Below, piece by piece: positions 43,975 to 53,866 of a DNA stretch of 64,000 nucleotides (positions within the stretch are counted from its first letter, which is position 1; each line of letters starts with the position of its first letter). The stretch comes from Biostraticola tofi. GTDB lineage: Bacteria; Pseudomonadota; Gammaproteobacteria; Enterobacterales; Enterobacteriaceae. The notes below the pieces were generated by a model. The model saw only the letters and a list, made by a program, of their open reading frames with translations, had not been told where the DNA came from and searched no databases. The DNA is taken from contig NZ_SMCR01000003.1 of NCBI RefSeq assembly GCF_004343195.1, positions 372,001 through 436,000 of the forward strand. The letters run 5' to 3'. The position numbers were made by a program, and so were the translations under genes.

Positions 43975-45753
43975 CTATCTATTGGACAGCGCAGCAGGCG
44001 TTATAGGAAACAACAGCTCAACCTGGGTACCGCTTGCGCCACCGTTTATCGCTAACGCCGCGCCTATTTTTTCTGCTCGGGTCCGCATGCCATTTAATCC
44101 GCGCGAGCCAGGATGGCTGTCGGCCGGTATCAACCCGTTGCCGTCATCGCTGATAACAATGCGGATATATCTGCCGGCCGGTATTACCGTCAGCGTTATG
44201 CAGGAGGACTGTGCATGCTGGATAACATTATTGACCGCTTCCTGGACAATGCGCAGGATAGACAGGGCCGCGTCGGGCGTCAGATCGGGCAGCAGCGGTA
44301 AAGGGGTTACACGCCACTCAAGGCGAATACCGAGTGCTTGCAGTCTGGGTTCAAGGCGAAAACGCAGGTTGCCCAGCAGCGGCAACAAGTCCTGCTCGGT
44401 CAAATCCAGCGAGTCGATTATGAGCCGCAGATCCTGCAGCGATTCTTCAATATAGCGCGCCAGTTGTTCCCGACTGCTGTCCTGCCGACGGGCAAGGCGC
44501 AAGGCGGTTATCAAATGCGCGCCCATGCCGTCATGCATATCCTGCAATATCCGTGAGCGTTCTGTAATGATCGCCGCCCGCTGCTGACGCCGGTTCTCAT
44601 CATGATCGGCAATAAAACGCTCGGCAAGCCGATAAATCAATACCAGGCTGAAGGGCAGGGCGCCAATAAAACTCAATCTGTAGCTATCCCACTGCAGCCA
44701 GTCCATCATGACAAGATTAGACTGGGCAATTGATAGATTCCAGATAAAAGCCGTTGCTGCCAGCAGCCATAACTTGGCCGATCCGAGCCGAAAGCCTTGG
44801 TAACACATCTGACCGATGACCAGCATCCGCAGCCCGATATGCGGCCAGGTGAGCAGCCACAGGCGATCGCTGGCCTCACCTCGGGCGATATAGATTAAGG
44901 TTATCAGTAGAATAACAGCCGATGTGGCGTGCAGCAGCGGTTCGAACCAGCGCCATTTGCCGGCTGCCAGCCGCCATCCTGCCAGAGACAGCACCCAGAA
45001 CAGCAAGGTGGTGGCGATTATCCTCAGCCCCTGGCTGGTGCCGACGCCGACCGCCATCGTCGACAGATAGCTCATCAATCCCAGCAGTGACAGCAGCAGC
45101 GCCAGCTGCAAGATAAACAGCCGACGCTGTCGCCAGGTATATGCCAGCAGAAAAAAAACCGACCCGGTCATCAGCAGCAGAATCACATAGGGGCTGATGA
45201 CCTGAATCAGATATCGGCCGAACCAGATGTCATGCAGTGTCTCTGCTTCGCCCAGCGATAGCGCCGATATGCCGCTGCTGACCGCGCTGTTTCCCTGTAC
45301 GCGAATCGCCAGTTCATTCACGCCAGCATGAAATAACCCGCTGGGAAGCACCACATACAGCGGCTCATCGCTCATCGGCCGGCCCCGCGCGCCATCGCCA
45401 AAGCGAACGCCTGGCGTAAGCAGGGAACCATTCAGCCATAGTTCACCGGCCACCGACAGATGTGGTAGATATACCGCCAGCGGACGATCAGGCACACTAT
45501 CCAGAGTGAACGGCAGCCGATACCAGGCAAAGCCGTTCAGCGCTGGAGTGCGCAGTCGCCAATTATCCGGCAGCTTTACCGATTCACCGATGTCATCGGG
45601 TGGCGTAGCCGAGTCGCTGACAATAAAACGGGCGGATTCCAGGCGTAGAGTTTCCGGCAAGCTGGTCGCCGCCCAGGATGCAATCCCCCAGAACAGCAGG
45701 GTCAAAAACAGCGCAATCAGCAGCCGTTTACCACGACTGCCGCTTTTTTTCAT
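43975..45753 (-). CDS. Sensor histidine kinase, 7TM/HisKA_3 type
   Basis: 592 residues. N-terminal signal or helix (LLIALFLTLLFWGIASW), a periplasmic jelly-roll-like domain (about 35-180, with PDNWRL, WYRLPF, AVYLPHLSVAGELWLNG), about seven transmembrane helices (185-385), then a HisKA_3 dimerisation domain with phospho-acceptor in RSRILQDMHDGMGAHL and an ATPase domain (VQEAVNNVIQHAQ, DDGNGL, GSRGLNGMRTRAEKIGA). The layout matches 7TMR-DISM-type sensors with NarL-type partners. Stimulus unknown. Overlaps the regulator gene stop (TGATG), so the pair is translationally coupled. Confidence 0.85.
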   Translation of the reverse strand: MKKSGSRGKRLLIALFLTLLFWGIASWAATSLPETLRLESARFIVSDSATPPDDIGESVKLPDNWRLRTPALNGFAWYRLPFTLDSVPDRPLAVYLPHLSVAGELWLNGSLLTPGVRFGDGARGRPMSDEPLYVVLPSGLFHAGVNELAIRVQGNSAVSSGISALSLGEAETLHDIWFGRYLIQVISPYVILLLMTGSVFFLLAYTWRQRRLFILQLALLLSLLGLMSYLSTMAVGVGTSQGLRIIATTLLFWVLSLAGWRLAAGKWRWFEPLLHATSAVILLITLIYIARGEASDRLWLLTWPHIGLRMLVIGQMCYQGFRLGSAKLWLLAATAFIWNLSIAQSNLVMMDWLQWDSYRLSFIGALPFSLVLIYRLAERFIADHDENRRQQRAAIITERSRILQDMHDGMGAHLITALRLARRQDSSREQLARYIEESLQDLRLIIDSLDLTEQDLLPLLGNLRFRLEPRLQALGIRLEWRVTPLPLLPDLTPDAALSILRIVQEAVNNVIQHAQSSCITLTVIPAGRYIRIVISDDGNGLIPADSHPGSRGLNGMRTRAEKIGAALAINGGASGTQVELLFPITPAALSNR

Positions 45754-46403
45754 CAGATAAAGCCCTGGATGCGAGCCTGGATGATGGCGGCGACCCTATT
45801 GTGTACGGCCAGTTTGCTGTAGATATTTTTGATATGGGTAGCCACGGTATGGGTCGAGATGTTCATATTCTTGGCGGTTTCGCTGACACTGTACCCTTGA
45901 GATATATGACGAAGAATATCGATTTCCCTGGCGGTAAGGCTATCTATTTCGCTGCGGGGTGAGATTTTTTCACTGGGACTGAACCGTTTAAGCAAATGCC
46001 GGGCAATCTGCGGTGACAGGGGTGCGCCGCCCTGCTGCAGTAATTTGATGCCGCGGGCGAATTCGTCAATCGCGGTATCCTTGAGTAGATAGCCACGAGC
46101 TCCGGCTTCAATGGCCCTGACAACATGCGCTTCATCGCCGAAAATAGTGGCCACCAATACCGTGGTATGTGGCCGCTGCTGCTGCAGCCAGGCGATGAGC
46201 TCGACGCCGTCGCCATCAGGCAGGCCCAAATCAACCAGCGCCACATCGGGTGTTTTCTGAGCCAGCAGCAGCCGGGCCTCTGCTAGGTTAGCCGCACTGC
46301 CGCAAAGGCTTAAGTCAGGGTGCGAAGCAACCATGGACTCGAATTCCCGTCGCATAGCTTCGTCATCTTCTACCAGTAACACCTTTATAGTGCCAGTATT
46401 CAT
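45753..46403 (-). CDS. Response regulator, NarL/LuxR family
   Basis: 216 residues. Receiver domain with acidic pocket VEDDEAMR, phospho-acceptor D58 in VDLGLPDGDG, and lysine in YLLKDT; LuxR-type helix-turn-helix at the C-terminus (LTAREIDILRHISQGYSVSETAKNM, THIKNIYSKL). First gene of the two-component operon. Targets unknown; the adjacent sitABCD operon is on the same strand but has its own promoter. Confidence 0.9.
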   Translation of the reverse strand: MNTGTIKVLLVEDDEAMRREFESMVASHPDLSLCGSAANLAEARLLLAQKTPDVALVDLGLPDGDGVELIAWLQQQRPHTTVLVATIFGDEAHVVRAIEAGARGYLLKDTAIDEFARGIKLLQQGGAPLSPQIARHLLKRFSPSEKISPRSEIDSLTAREIDILRHISQGYSVSETAKNMNISTHTVATHIKNIYSKLAVHNRVAAIIQARIQGFI

Positions 46404-46616
46404 GATTGCGCTCGTTGATCAGGCATCGATCGGGGATGGCAGGTAGTTGCGAGAGTAAGTAATAATTATTCAAATTACACTACCAAAAAATAATGACAAG
46501 CGTTTGAATCATTCCGGCGGAAATTTCGTTTCAAGTATCAAAAAGTCAGCCGGACATCGGCATAGGGCGAGTGCGCCAGTGCGGGAACACTGACGCCTTG
46601 AGAGGCCTATTTTGGC

Positions 46617-47474
46617 TTATAACAGGGCGCTGCGTTTTGCCTGCAGCGACTGCCGGCGGCGCTTATATGAAACCTTCATCTGCACTACCAGGAAAATGAT
46701 GGCCTGGATGATAACGATGCAGGGGCCGGTGGCGGCATCGATATAAAAGCTGACCAGGGTGCCGGCAATACAGGAGAATACCGATACCAGCGTGGCGACG
46801 ATAAGCATCCGATCAAAGCTGCGACAAAGCTGAAAGGCGGTAATGCCGGGAGATATCAGCATGGCGATGACCAGTATCACGCCGACCGCCTGCAATGAGG
46901 CGACAATGGCCAGCGCCAGCAGGCATAGCAGGCCATAGTGCAATAGCTTGACCGACAATCCCAGCACCTTTGCCTGCGCCGGATCGAAACAGTAAAGCAT
47001 CAGATCCCGGCGTTTCACCAAGATAATCACCGATACCAGCAGCGAGATGACCAGCGTCTGGGTCAGCTCCGCATGGGTAATGCCCAGCACATTGCCGAAC
47101 AGGATATGGGTAAGGTGCTGATCGGAGTCGACACGCGAAAACATGACCAGCCCCAATGCAAACATGCCTGAGTAAACGATACCCATGACGGTATCTTCTT
47201 TGACCCGGCAGTTATCCTTGATATAGCCGGTGGCGGCGGCGCAAAAAATTCCTGATCCGAACGCGCCGAACATCAGCGGCACGCCGGCAAGATAGGCCAG
47301 TACAATGCCGGGCAATACGGCATGGGAGATGGCATCCCCCATCAGCGACCAGCCTTTGAGAACCAGAAAGCAGGACAGGATGGCGCAAACGATGCCGGTG
47401 GCTACCGCTGCAATCAGCGCACGTTGCATAAAGTCAAAGGCCAGGGGCTCAAGCAGATAATGGATGATATCCAT
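46617..47474 (-). CDS. sitD: Mn/Fe ABC transporter permease SitD
   Basis: Second inner-membrane permease of the SitABCD (YfeABCD) importer of Mn2+ and Fe2+. 285 residues, about eight hydrophobic helices, ABC-3 family, with AISHAVLPGIVLAYLAG and GDAISHAVLPG blocks mirrored in SitC. Ends with a basic tail (KVSYKRRRQSLQAKR). Starts 1 nt inside the sitC stop (TGATG). Confidence 0.92.
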   Translation of the reverse strand: MDIIHYLLEPLAFDFMQRALIAAVATGIVCAILSCFLVLKGWSLMGDAISHAVLPGIVLAYLAGVPLMFGAFGSGIFCAAATGYIKDNCRVKEDTVMGIVYSGMFALGLVMFSRVDSDQHLTHILFGNVLGITHAELTQTLVISLLVSVIILVKRRDLMLYCFDPAQAKVLGLSVKLLHYGLLCLLALAIVASLQAVGVILVIAMLISPGITAFQLCRSFDRMLIVATLVSVFSCIAGTLVSFYIDAATGPCIVIIQAIIFLVVQMKVSYKRRRQSLQAKRSALL

Positions 47475-48331
47475 CAGGCCGTACCTCCGGGCTGTTTATT
47501 GCGACGCCGGTTGGCCAAGAGCCCGTGCTTGGGTGCAAAAAAGAAAGCCAGCAGGAATACCAGGGTTTGCAGCGTAACGATGACTCCACCGGTTGCGCCA
47601 TTCAGGAAGTAGCTTATCCAGGCGCCAAGCCCGCTGGTTACCGCACCAGTGATAACGGAAATCATGATAAGTCTGGGAAAGCGGTCGGTCAGCAGATAAG
47701 CGGTGGCGCCTGGGGTAATGACCATTGCTATCACCAAAATAGCGCCGACGGTCTGCAGGGCAGCGACGGTACAGGCGCTAAGTAGGGTAAAGAAAATGAT
47801 TTTCAGGCGAAGTGGCGACAGGCCGATGGACGAAGCGTGTTTTTCATCGAAAAATGTCGCCAGCAAATCTTTCCAGATAACGCAAAGTACCAGGAAAGAA
47901 ATACCAATAATGATTTGCACCTGGATAACGTCGGCGTCGTCGATACCCAGGATATTGCCGAACAGGATTGACTGCACATTCACCGAGGTAGGGTTAAGCG
48001 AAACAATAAGCAGCCCGACGGCAAAGAAGGTTGAGAAAACGAAGCCGATGATAGCATCTTCGCGCAGACGGGTGAAATGCCGCACCAGGGTCATGGACAA
48101 TGCCGCCAGCATGCCGGTAATAAATGCGCCGGCAGCATAGGGCAGTCCCAAAGCATAAGCCCCGGCAACCCCCGGCACTACTGAATGGGACAGCGCATCG
48201 CCCATCAGCGACCAGCCTTTGAGCATCAGATAGGCCGAAAGGAAGGCGCAGACTGCGCCGACGATGGCGCTTACCCAGATGGCTTTGACCATATAGTTGT
48301 ATTCAAACGGCTGCAGCAGGAGTTCAATCAT
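47474..48331 (-). CDS. sitC: Mn/Fe ABC transporter permease SitC
   Basis: First permease of the importer; 285 residues, ABC-3 family. Conserved [20 protein letters not shown], a segment shared with SitD, followed by alternating hydrophobic helices. It overlaps sitB by 8 nt and sitD by 1 nt. Together SitC and SitD form the membrane channel served by the SitB ATPase. Confidence 0.93.
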   Translation of the reverse strand: MIELLLQPFEYNYMVKAIWVSAIVGAVCAFLSAYLMLKGWSLMGDALSHSVVPGVAGAYALGLPYAAGAFITGMLAALSMTLVRHFTRLREDAIIGFVFSTFFAVGLLIVSLNPTSVNVQSILFGNILGIDDADVIQVQIIIGISFLVLCVIWKDLLATFFDEKHASSIGLSPLRLKIIFFTLLSACTVAALQTVGAILVIAMVITPGATAYLLTDRFPRLIMISVITGAVTSGLGAWISYFLNGATGGVIVTLQTLVFLLAFFFAPKHGLLANRRRNKQPGGTA

Positions 48332-49202
48332 GATGATAATGCTCGCCGGCGACCCGACGTACTGTGGTCGACTCCGGCTGCGGTAATGTTATGGGGCGAT
48401 TATCCAGGCGGTCTGCCGCCGGCGACTGACCATTGCCGGCCGGGAGCTCGGAAAGATTGAGGTGGCGCAGCACGCCGCCAAATACCCGCTCAAGATTTTC
48501 ACGAGTGAAGGTGTCGCCGGTCAGGCCGGCAGCCAGCACCGTACGATTGATCATGACCACCCGATCGCAAAACTCAGGCACGCTGCCCAGATTATGGGTC
48601 GAAACCAGCACCAGATGGCCTTCATCTCGCAGCGCGCGCAGCAGATCGATAATGGCATTCTCGGTTTGCACATCGACGCCGGTGAAAGGCTCATCCAGCA
48701 GCAACACCCGGCCCTGCTGAGCCAATGCGCGGGCCAGGAACACCCGCTTGCGCTGGCCGCCCGACAATTCACCAATCTGGCGTGCGCGCAGTTCGGTCAT
48801 GCCGACACGAGCCAAGGCCGTATCGACCTGACGTCGATCCTCGGCGGAGGGGATACGCATAAAAGACATTTTGCCGTAGCGGCCCATCATTACCACATCT
48901 TCGACCAGCACCGGGAAGTTCCAATCGACTTCTTCCGACTGAGGCACGTAGGCAATCAGGTTTTTACGCAATGCCCGGGCTACCGGCAGACCGTCCAATG
49001 TGACGCTGCCGCGGGAGGGCTTCACCATACCCATGATGCTTTTGAACAAGGTGGATTTACCGCTGCCGTTGATGCCGACCAGCGCGCAGAGGGTACCGCC
49101 CTGCAGGCTGAAACTGGCGTCACTTATCGCCGTATGACCATTGTTATAGGTGACGGTAATGTTATCTACCCTGAGCTCGGGCTGGTGGCTGACTTGACTC
49201 AT
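48324..49202 (-). CDS. sitB: Mn/Fe ABC transporter ATPase SitB
   Basis: 292 residues. Walker [11 protein letters not shown]-loop [15 protein letters not shown] (typical of zinc/manganese importers), signature [15 protein letters not shown], Walker [13 protein letters not shown] and switch histidine in STHN. Long hydrophilic C-terminal extension ending in a histidine pair (EHYHHD). Start overlaps the sitA stop (ATGA). Confidence 0.94.
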   Translation of the reverse strand: MSQVSHQPELRVDNITVTYNNGHTAISDASFSLQGGTLCALVGINGSGKSTLFKSIMGMVKPSRGSVTLDGLPVARALRKNLIAYVPQSEEVDWNFPVLVEDVVMMGRYGKMSFMRIPSAEDRRQVDTALARVGMTELRARQIGELSGGQRKRVFLARALAQQGRVLLLDEPFTGVDVQTENAIIDLLRALRDEGHLVLVSTHNLGSVPEFCDRVVMINRTVLAAGLTGDTFTRENLERVFGGVLRHLNLSELPAGNGQSPAADRLDNRPITLPQPESTTVRRVAGEHYHHD

Positions 49203-50161
49203 TTGCCGAATCCTTTGGCGATGGTATTGACGGTGGAATTAAGCAGGTCAATATAGGTCGGCACCGGGCCATTAGCGGTAGACAGGGAGTCGACATACAG
49301 TACGCCGCCGTACTTGGCGCCGGTTTCCTTGCTGACCTGGCGCGCCGGTTTATCGGAAATGGTGCTTTCGCTGAACACCACCGGTATCTGGTTGGCGCGG
49401 ACGATATCAATCACCTGGCGAACCTGCTGGGGTGTACCCTGTTCATCGGCATTAATCGGCCAGAGATAAGCTTCTTTCAGGTTGTAGTCACGCGTCAGGT
49501 AGGAGAAGGCCCCTTCGCTGGTCACCAGATAACGCTGGGCAGCGGGAATCTTATCCAGACGGGCGCGCAGCGGCGCATCGATCTGGTTGATTTTCTGAAT
49601 ATAGGCCGCGGCGTTGCGCTGGTAGATCTCCGCATTGGCCGGATCATACGTGGCCAGGGCCGCACGGATGTTTTCCACATAGATGCGGGCATTGGCCGGC
49701 GACATCCAGGCATGCGGGTTGGGATTGCCGTTATAGGGACCTTCACGGATCGGCAACGGCGTGATGCCTTCGGTGACCACTACTGACGGGACGTCATGAA
49801 CGTTTTCAAAAAAACGGCTGAACCATCTTTCCAGATTCAGGCCGTTCCACAAAATCAGGTCGGCTGACTGTGTTTTGACGATATCGCGCGGTGTTGGCTG
49901 ATAATCATGAATTTCAGCCCCGGGTTTGGTGATGGACTCGACGTCCGCCGCATCACCGGCAACATTGCGGGCAATATCCTGAATGACCGTGAAAGTGGTA
50001 ATGACTTTGAATTTCTTACCGCTATCGGCTCTGGCCTTCGCCTCTTCTGCCTGCAGCGCGCCGCTGAACAGGGAGATGACCATACCGATAAGCATCAGTC
50101 GTAGCGTAAAAGGGGACCGTAATAGAAATCCGGATTTTTGCAGCGATACAGGCATAGGCAT
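49199..50161 (-). CDS. sitA: Mn/Fe ABC transporter periplasmic binding protein SitA
   Basis: 320 residues, cluster A-I metal-binding protein. Metal ligands expected from the family are visible: [13 protein letters not shown], a central glutamate (SEGAFSYLT) and an aspartate near [11 protein letters not shown]. Hydrophobic signal segment ([19 protein letters not shown]) starts near residue 22, so the first 20 residues are unusual and the true start may be the internal ATG at 50095. First gene of the sit operon, preceded by a MntR palindrome. Confidence 0.93.
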   Translation of the reverse strand: MPMPVSLQKSGFLLRSPFTLRLMLIGMVISLFSGALQAEEAKARADSGKKFKVITTFTVIQDIARNVAGDAADVESITKPGAEIHDYQPTPRDIVKTQSADLILWNGLNLERWFSRFFENVHDVPSVVVTEGITPLPIREGPYNGNPNPHAWMSPANARIYVENIRAALATYDPANAEIYQRNAAAYIQKINQIDAPLRARLDKIPAAQRYLVTSEGAFSYLTRDYNLKEAYLWPINADEQGTPQQVRQVIDIVRANQIPVVFSESTISDKPARQVSKETGAKYGGVLYVDSLSTANGPVPTYIDLLNSTVNTIAKGFGK

Positions 50162-50266
50162 ATAGGTGATCCCATGTTGGCGTTAAAGAGAGATACTCAA
50201 AAAAAACGGTACTGGTGTCATTGTTGTTATTGATTTGGCGGTGGCGAGTGGGTCAGGGCGGATCAT

Positions 50267-50323
50267 CCCGCTCGCTTAATAAACAGGTATAGCATAGGCT
50301 ATAATAGATAGCAAAAGCAATTA
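50267..50323 (-). promoter_or_regulatory. sitABCD promoter with MntR operator
   Basis: Bases 50288-50303 are TATAGC-ATAG-GCTATA, a palindrome matching the enterobacterial MntR box (ATAGC-N4-GCTAT). On the minus strand it overlaps TTGCTA-N17-TATACC, a plausible sigma-70 promoter for sitABCD, so bound MntR would block polymerase. The site is about equidistant from sitA and mntR. Confidence 0.75.
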
Positions 50324-50332
50324 TTGAAAATT

Positions 50333-50360
50333 TTGTCCTGGTGCCCACTTCGTTTACAAT
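50333..50360 (+). promoter_or_regulatory. Putative mntR promoter
   Basis: TTGTCC (50333-50338), 16-bp spacer, TACAAT (50355-50360), 66 bp upstream of the mntR start and just outside the MntR palindrome. Confidence 0.5.
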
Positions 50361-50426
50361 GCACAGCCTATAAGGGTCCTACTCCAATGCCGGGTAGAGA
50401 AGAGACCGTAAATACTGAGGAAAAGC

Positions 50427-50897
50427 ATGACCCCTGATAATCAAAAAGAACTGACCGATCCACTGACGCAACTTGTGGATGTGCAGGAACACGTTCAGGG
50501 CTTCCTGCAGGTGCGTGAAGCCCACCGTCGTGAGCTGATTGATGACTATGTCGAGCTTATTTCTGATCTGATAAGGGATTGCGGCGAGGCTCGTCAGGTC
50601 GATCTGGCGGCCCGTCTGGGCGTGTCTCAGCCTACCGTTGCAAAGATGCTGAAAAGGCTTAATTCAGCCGGCCTGGTTGAGCAATTACCCTACCGGGGGG
50701 TTTTTCTCACACCCGAAGGCGAAGCTCTGGCGGAGCAGAGCCGAGCGCGCCATCATGTCGTGGAATCTTTTCTGCTGGCGCTCGGTGTCAGCCCGGACAC
50801 CGCCCGACGTGATGCCGAGGGCATAGAACATCACGTCAGTGATGAGACCTTGTCGATTTTCAAAGCGTTTACCGTGCGTAACACCATTGAAGGTTAG
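50427..50897 (+). CDS. mntR: Manganese-responsive transcriptional regulator MntR
   Basis: DtxR-family metalloregulator; with Mn2+ it represses manganese importers. 156 residues, E. coli length. Winged helix with recognition region [19 protein letters not shown] and [16 protein letters not shown]; dimer/metal domain with H, E and D residues ([26 protein letters not shown]). Divergent from its presumed target sitABCD across the MntR palindrome, a neat self-contained regulatory pair. Confidence 0.94.
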   Translation: MTPDNQKELTDPLTQLVDVQEHVQGFLQVREAHRRELIDDYVELISDLIRDCGEARQVDLAARLGVSQPTVAKMLKRLNSAGLVEQLPYRGVFLTPEGEALAEQSRARHHVVESFLLALGVSPDTARRDAEGIEHHVSDETLSIFKAFTVRNTIEG

Positions 50898-51112
50898 CGC
50901 CGCTTCATTCTGGCAGAGATACTGCGCCGCCTGTATCTCTTCCAGTAAGCGCTAATATCGTTAAGTAAGCGCTCAAACCGTTACGTTTTTACTCCTTCGA
51001 CATAACCTGCCGCTTTTCTGCCGTTAGATCGTTTTTCTGTGTGCTATAACCCCCGCGATATCCGTTTGCGATAACCCACGACGATTGAAACGATAGAATT
51101 CGGGAGTGCCCT

Positions 51113-51487
51113 GTGTTTTTAACCCCTTTGCTTTCCGCAGTTGCGGTGATGCTAATGACGCTGTCCCTGCAGGCGATGGCGAATTCTCATGTCGGGACGG
51201 CTATCGGTCGCTTTCAGGCGGCGGATATCCCCCCCCGGCTGGATGCCGAATCCTGCAGCGGCAAGATGTACGACAATGCCCGTATCGAATGGGTCAACCC
51301 GGTGTTTCGCCCCGGACTCGCCCTGTTTGCCATCAGAAGCAGCCTGACCGGCGTCGATGCGTTCACCGTACCGCTGAGTGCGCCGGATTACCGGATTCTG
51401 CTGGCCCAGGTGGCGAAGCAAAACCAGAAAATCGATTTTTGCCTGTCATCAGTCCTCACCCTGGAATCGTACCGGTTCCGTCATTAA
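51113..51487 (+). CDS. Secreted protein of unknown function
   Basis: 124 residues. N-terminal signal peptide (FLTPLLSAVAVMLMTLSLQAMA, cleavage likely after ALA-like AMA-N). The mature part has two cysteines (ESCSGKMY and DFCLSSVL) that could form a disulfide. Not recognised. GTG start with GGGAG about 8 nt upstream. Convergent with the deaminase gene 22 bp away. A shifted reading frame of similar length overlaps it, but this one has the signal peptide. Confidence 0.6.
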   Translation: MFLTPLLSAVAVMLMTLSLQAMANSHVGTAIGRFQAADIPPRLDAESCSGKMYDNARIEWVNPVFRPGLALFAIRSSLTGVDAFTVPLSAPDYRILLAQVAKQNQKIDFCLSSVLTLESYRFRH

Positions 51488-51508
51488 GAGATGGACGCCT
51501 ATATGCGC

Positions 51509-52597
51509 TCAACTGAACCAAAAATGATCCAGTTGCCGATACATCGCCTGGCGTTTGTCGTCAGAAATGAATGAGGCCTCCAGGCTGTTGCGCAGCAGGG
51601 TGTAGCACTGCTGTTCCGTCAGATCCAGCGCATCGATCAGCGCCCGGTAATTCTGGTTGACGTGACCGCCGAAATACGCCGGATCGTCCGAATTTACCGT
51701 TACCGCAACGCCTTTTTCCAGCAGGGTTTTCAGGTTGTGGTCGGAAAGGGAATCAAAGACGCACAGCTTCAGGTTGGACAGCGGGCAGACCGTCAGCGCG
51801 ATACGCGATTGGGCTAGTCGTTCAACCAGTTGAGGATCTTCCAGGCAGCGGACGCCATGATCAATACGTTCCACCCGGAGAATATCCAGCGCTTCATAAA
51901 TATATGAGACCGGACCTTCTTCCCCGGCATGAGCGACCAACCGCATTTTTCTGCCGAGGGCCTGGCTGAACACCCGGGCGAATTTTGCCGGCGGATGCCC
52001 CAGCTCAGAAGAATCCAGTCCGATACCTATCAGTCGATGGGCGTACTGTTCAAAATAGGGCAGGGCCTGATTAAATGTCCGCAGCGCATCTTCTTCAGAC
52101 AGATGACGCAGGAAACAGAGAATCAGACGGCTGCTGAGGCCGCGTTTTTCGCCCTCGGCCAGGCCTCGTTCGATACCGGCCAGCATGGTTTCCATACTGA
52201 CGCCTCTGACGGTATGCGTCTGGGGATCAAAGAATATCTCGCTATGGATAATGCCGTTGTCCAGCGCCTGGTCTACATAGGCGCAGGTCATATCGTAGAA
52301 ATCTTCTTCATGAATCAGTACACTCGCGCCGGCATAGTAGATATCCAAAAACGATTGCAGACTGGTAAAGGCATAGGCGGCTTGCAACGATTCTACCGAG
52401 GAGTAGGGCAGAGTAATGCCGTTACGTTCGGCCAGTGAAAAGATCAATTCCGGCTCAAGGGAGCCTTCAATATGGATATGCAGTTCGGCCTTGGGCGCCC
52501 GATCAACTTTTTCCTTCAGTTTCAGACGTGCGGCGGCACTGGTGGACTGTGGGGTATCGGGTGTGGTGTCAACCGGGACATTCTGGTTTGAAATCAT
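51509..52597 (-). CDS. Adenine deaminase type (adenosine deaminase superfamily)
   Basis: Zinc-dependent deaminase. Zn ligands HIH (40-42) in [15 protein letters not shown], catalytic [34 protein letters not shown] and [12 protein letters not shown]. The [26 protein letters not shown] and [14 protein letters not shown] stretches are those of the Aah1-like adenine deaminases rather than classical adenosine deaminase Add, so adenine to hypoxanthine is the likelier reaction. 362 residues with an N-terminal extension of about 30 residues that is low-complexity and Thr/Ser-rich; the real start could be internal. Confidence 0.8.
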   Translation of the reverse strand: MISNQNVPVDTTPDTPQSTSAAARLKLKEKVDRAPKAELHIHIEGSLEPELIFSLAERNGITLPYSSVESLQAAYAFTSLQSFLDIYYAGASVLIHEEDFYDMTCAYVDQALDNGIIHSEIFFDPQTHTVRGVSMETMLAGIERGLAEGEKRGLSSRLILCFLRHLSEEDALRTFNQALPYFEQYAHRLIGIGLDSSELGHPPAKFARVFSQALGRKMRLVAHAGEEGPVSYIYEALDILRVERIDHGVRCLEDPQLVERLAQSRIALTVCPLSNLKLCVFDSLSDHNLKTLLEKGVAVTVNSDDPAYFGGHVNQNYRALIDALDLTEQQCYTLLRNSLEASFISDDKRQAMYRQLDHFWFS

Positions 52598-52876
52598 GAA
52601 AGCGCATCCATAAAAGTCGTGCTTGTGCAGTGAGTGAGGTCCTACAGCTAGAAATCAGACGATGTTCGACCCTTTTTGTCAAGCAAGGCCGCGTGGGGCA
52701 AAGACTTTATGACGGTATTTTACGCAGATGCAACTGCGTTAAACCTAAATGGCGTCTTTTACGGCAACACTTACGCCGCAACCTGGGGAGGAACGGCGAT
52801 AACACCGGCAGGAAAGTGATAATGTCGGCAGCCCGGCGCTGGCGGCATGCAACCGCTGAAGACCGGCTTGCCGCTA

Positions 52877-53866
52877 TTACCCGCCCAGCGAGAAGCGGTG
52901 ACGATACTGGGCGGGGTTAACGCCATAATGGCGCTGGAACAAGCGGCGCAGATTTTGCTCATGGCGTAGGCCCACCTGGTCGGCCACGGTTTTGATGCTG
53001 CTGCCGGTTGTCTCCAGCGCCAGCCTTGCGGCCTCGAGACGCATAAGCTCCACCGTTTTGGCAGGGGTCGTCCCCATGGTGGCGGCGTAGAGTCTGGCAA
53101 AATTGCGTGGCGACATGCAGGCGGCCTCTGCCAGCCGTTCAATCCGTAAATCATCTTCCAGATGACTGGCGATCCAGGCGTGCAGATCGGCAAACAGCCC
53201 CTGGTCAGCATACTGGGCGCTCAGCGGAGCCGAATACTGGGACTGACCGCCGGGCCGTTTCATATAGACTACCATGTCCCGGGCGCAACTGATGGCGGTC
53301 CGGTGGCCGTAATCACGTTCAATCAGCGCCAATGCCAAATCGATGCCCGCCGTGACGCCGGCGGTGGACCAGATATTGCCCTGTTCCAGGAAAATAGCGT
53401 CTGCCTCAACGCGCAGCGACGGATATCTGGCGGCCAGTTCATCAGCCCAGCGCCAGTGGGTAGTAACCCTGCAGCCCTCCATCAGACCGCTTTCAGCCAG
53501 AATAAACGCGCCGGTGCACACTGAGCAGATTCGGCCGAACTGGCCGGCGTGACGGCGAACCCAGTCGGCGATTGCCGGCTGATCGGGTGGGATGCCATTG
53601 CTACTGCCGCCCGGCAGCAGCAGGGTATCGACGTCTTCAGGGAGGCATGCCTCCAGCGCTTCACTCCATAACGTCAATCCTGCTCCGCTGATAACCGCCC
53701 CGCCGGCCACAGAGGCCACTTTGACCCGATAGGCATTGCCGGGCGGATCCTGCAAACGATTGGCTTCTTCAAATGCCTGTATCGGGCCGGTGACATCCAG
53801 CAGGTTTACCCCCGGGTAAATGACAACCAGCAGCCGATGCGGCGTCCCTTTGTGGCTACGACTCAA
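52877..53866 (-). CDS. GlxA-type AraC family transcriptional regulator
   Basis: About 329 residues. N-terminal DJ-1/PfpI (class I amidotransferase-like) domain: RLLVVIYPGVNLLDVTGP, LLLPGGSSNG, and SVCTGAFILAESGL with the nucleophile-elbow cysteine. C-terminal AraC helix-turn-helix pair (LAEAACMSPRNFARLYAATMG; VADQVGLRHEQNLRRLFQRHYGVNP). Preferred start is TTG at 53866, six nt after GGAGG; ATG at 53905 is an alternative. The gene overlaps the end of the upstream MFS gene, so the two are coupled and the regulator may control the transporter. Confidence 0.83.
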   Translation of the reverse strand: MSRSHKGTPHRLLVVIYPGVNLLDVTGPIQAFEEANRLQDPPGNAYRVKVASVAGGAVISGAGLTLWSEALEACLPEDVDTLLLPGGSSNGIPPDQPAIADWVRRHAGQFGRICSVCTGAFILAESGLMEGCRVTTHWRWADELAARYPSLRVEADAIFLEQGNIWSTAGVTAGIDLALALIERDYGHRTAISCARDMVVYMKRPGGQSQYSAPLSAQYADQGLFADLHAWIASHLEDDLRIERLAEAACMSPRNFARLYAATMGTTPAKTVELMRLEAARLALETTGSSIKTVADQVGLRHEQNLRRLFQRHYGVNPAQYRHRFSLGG

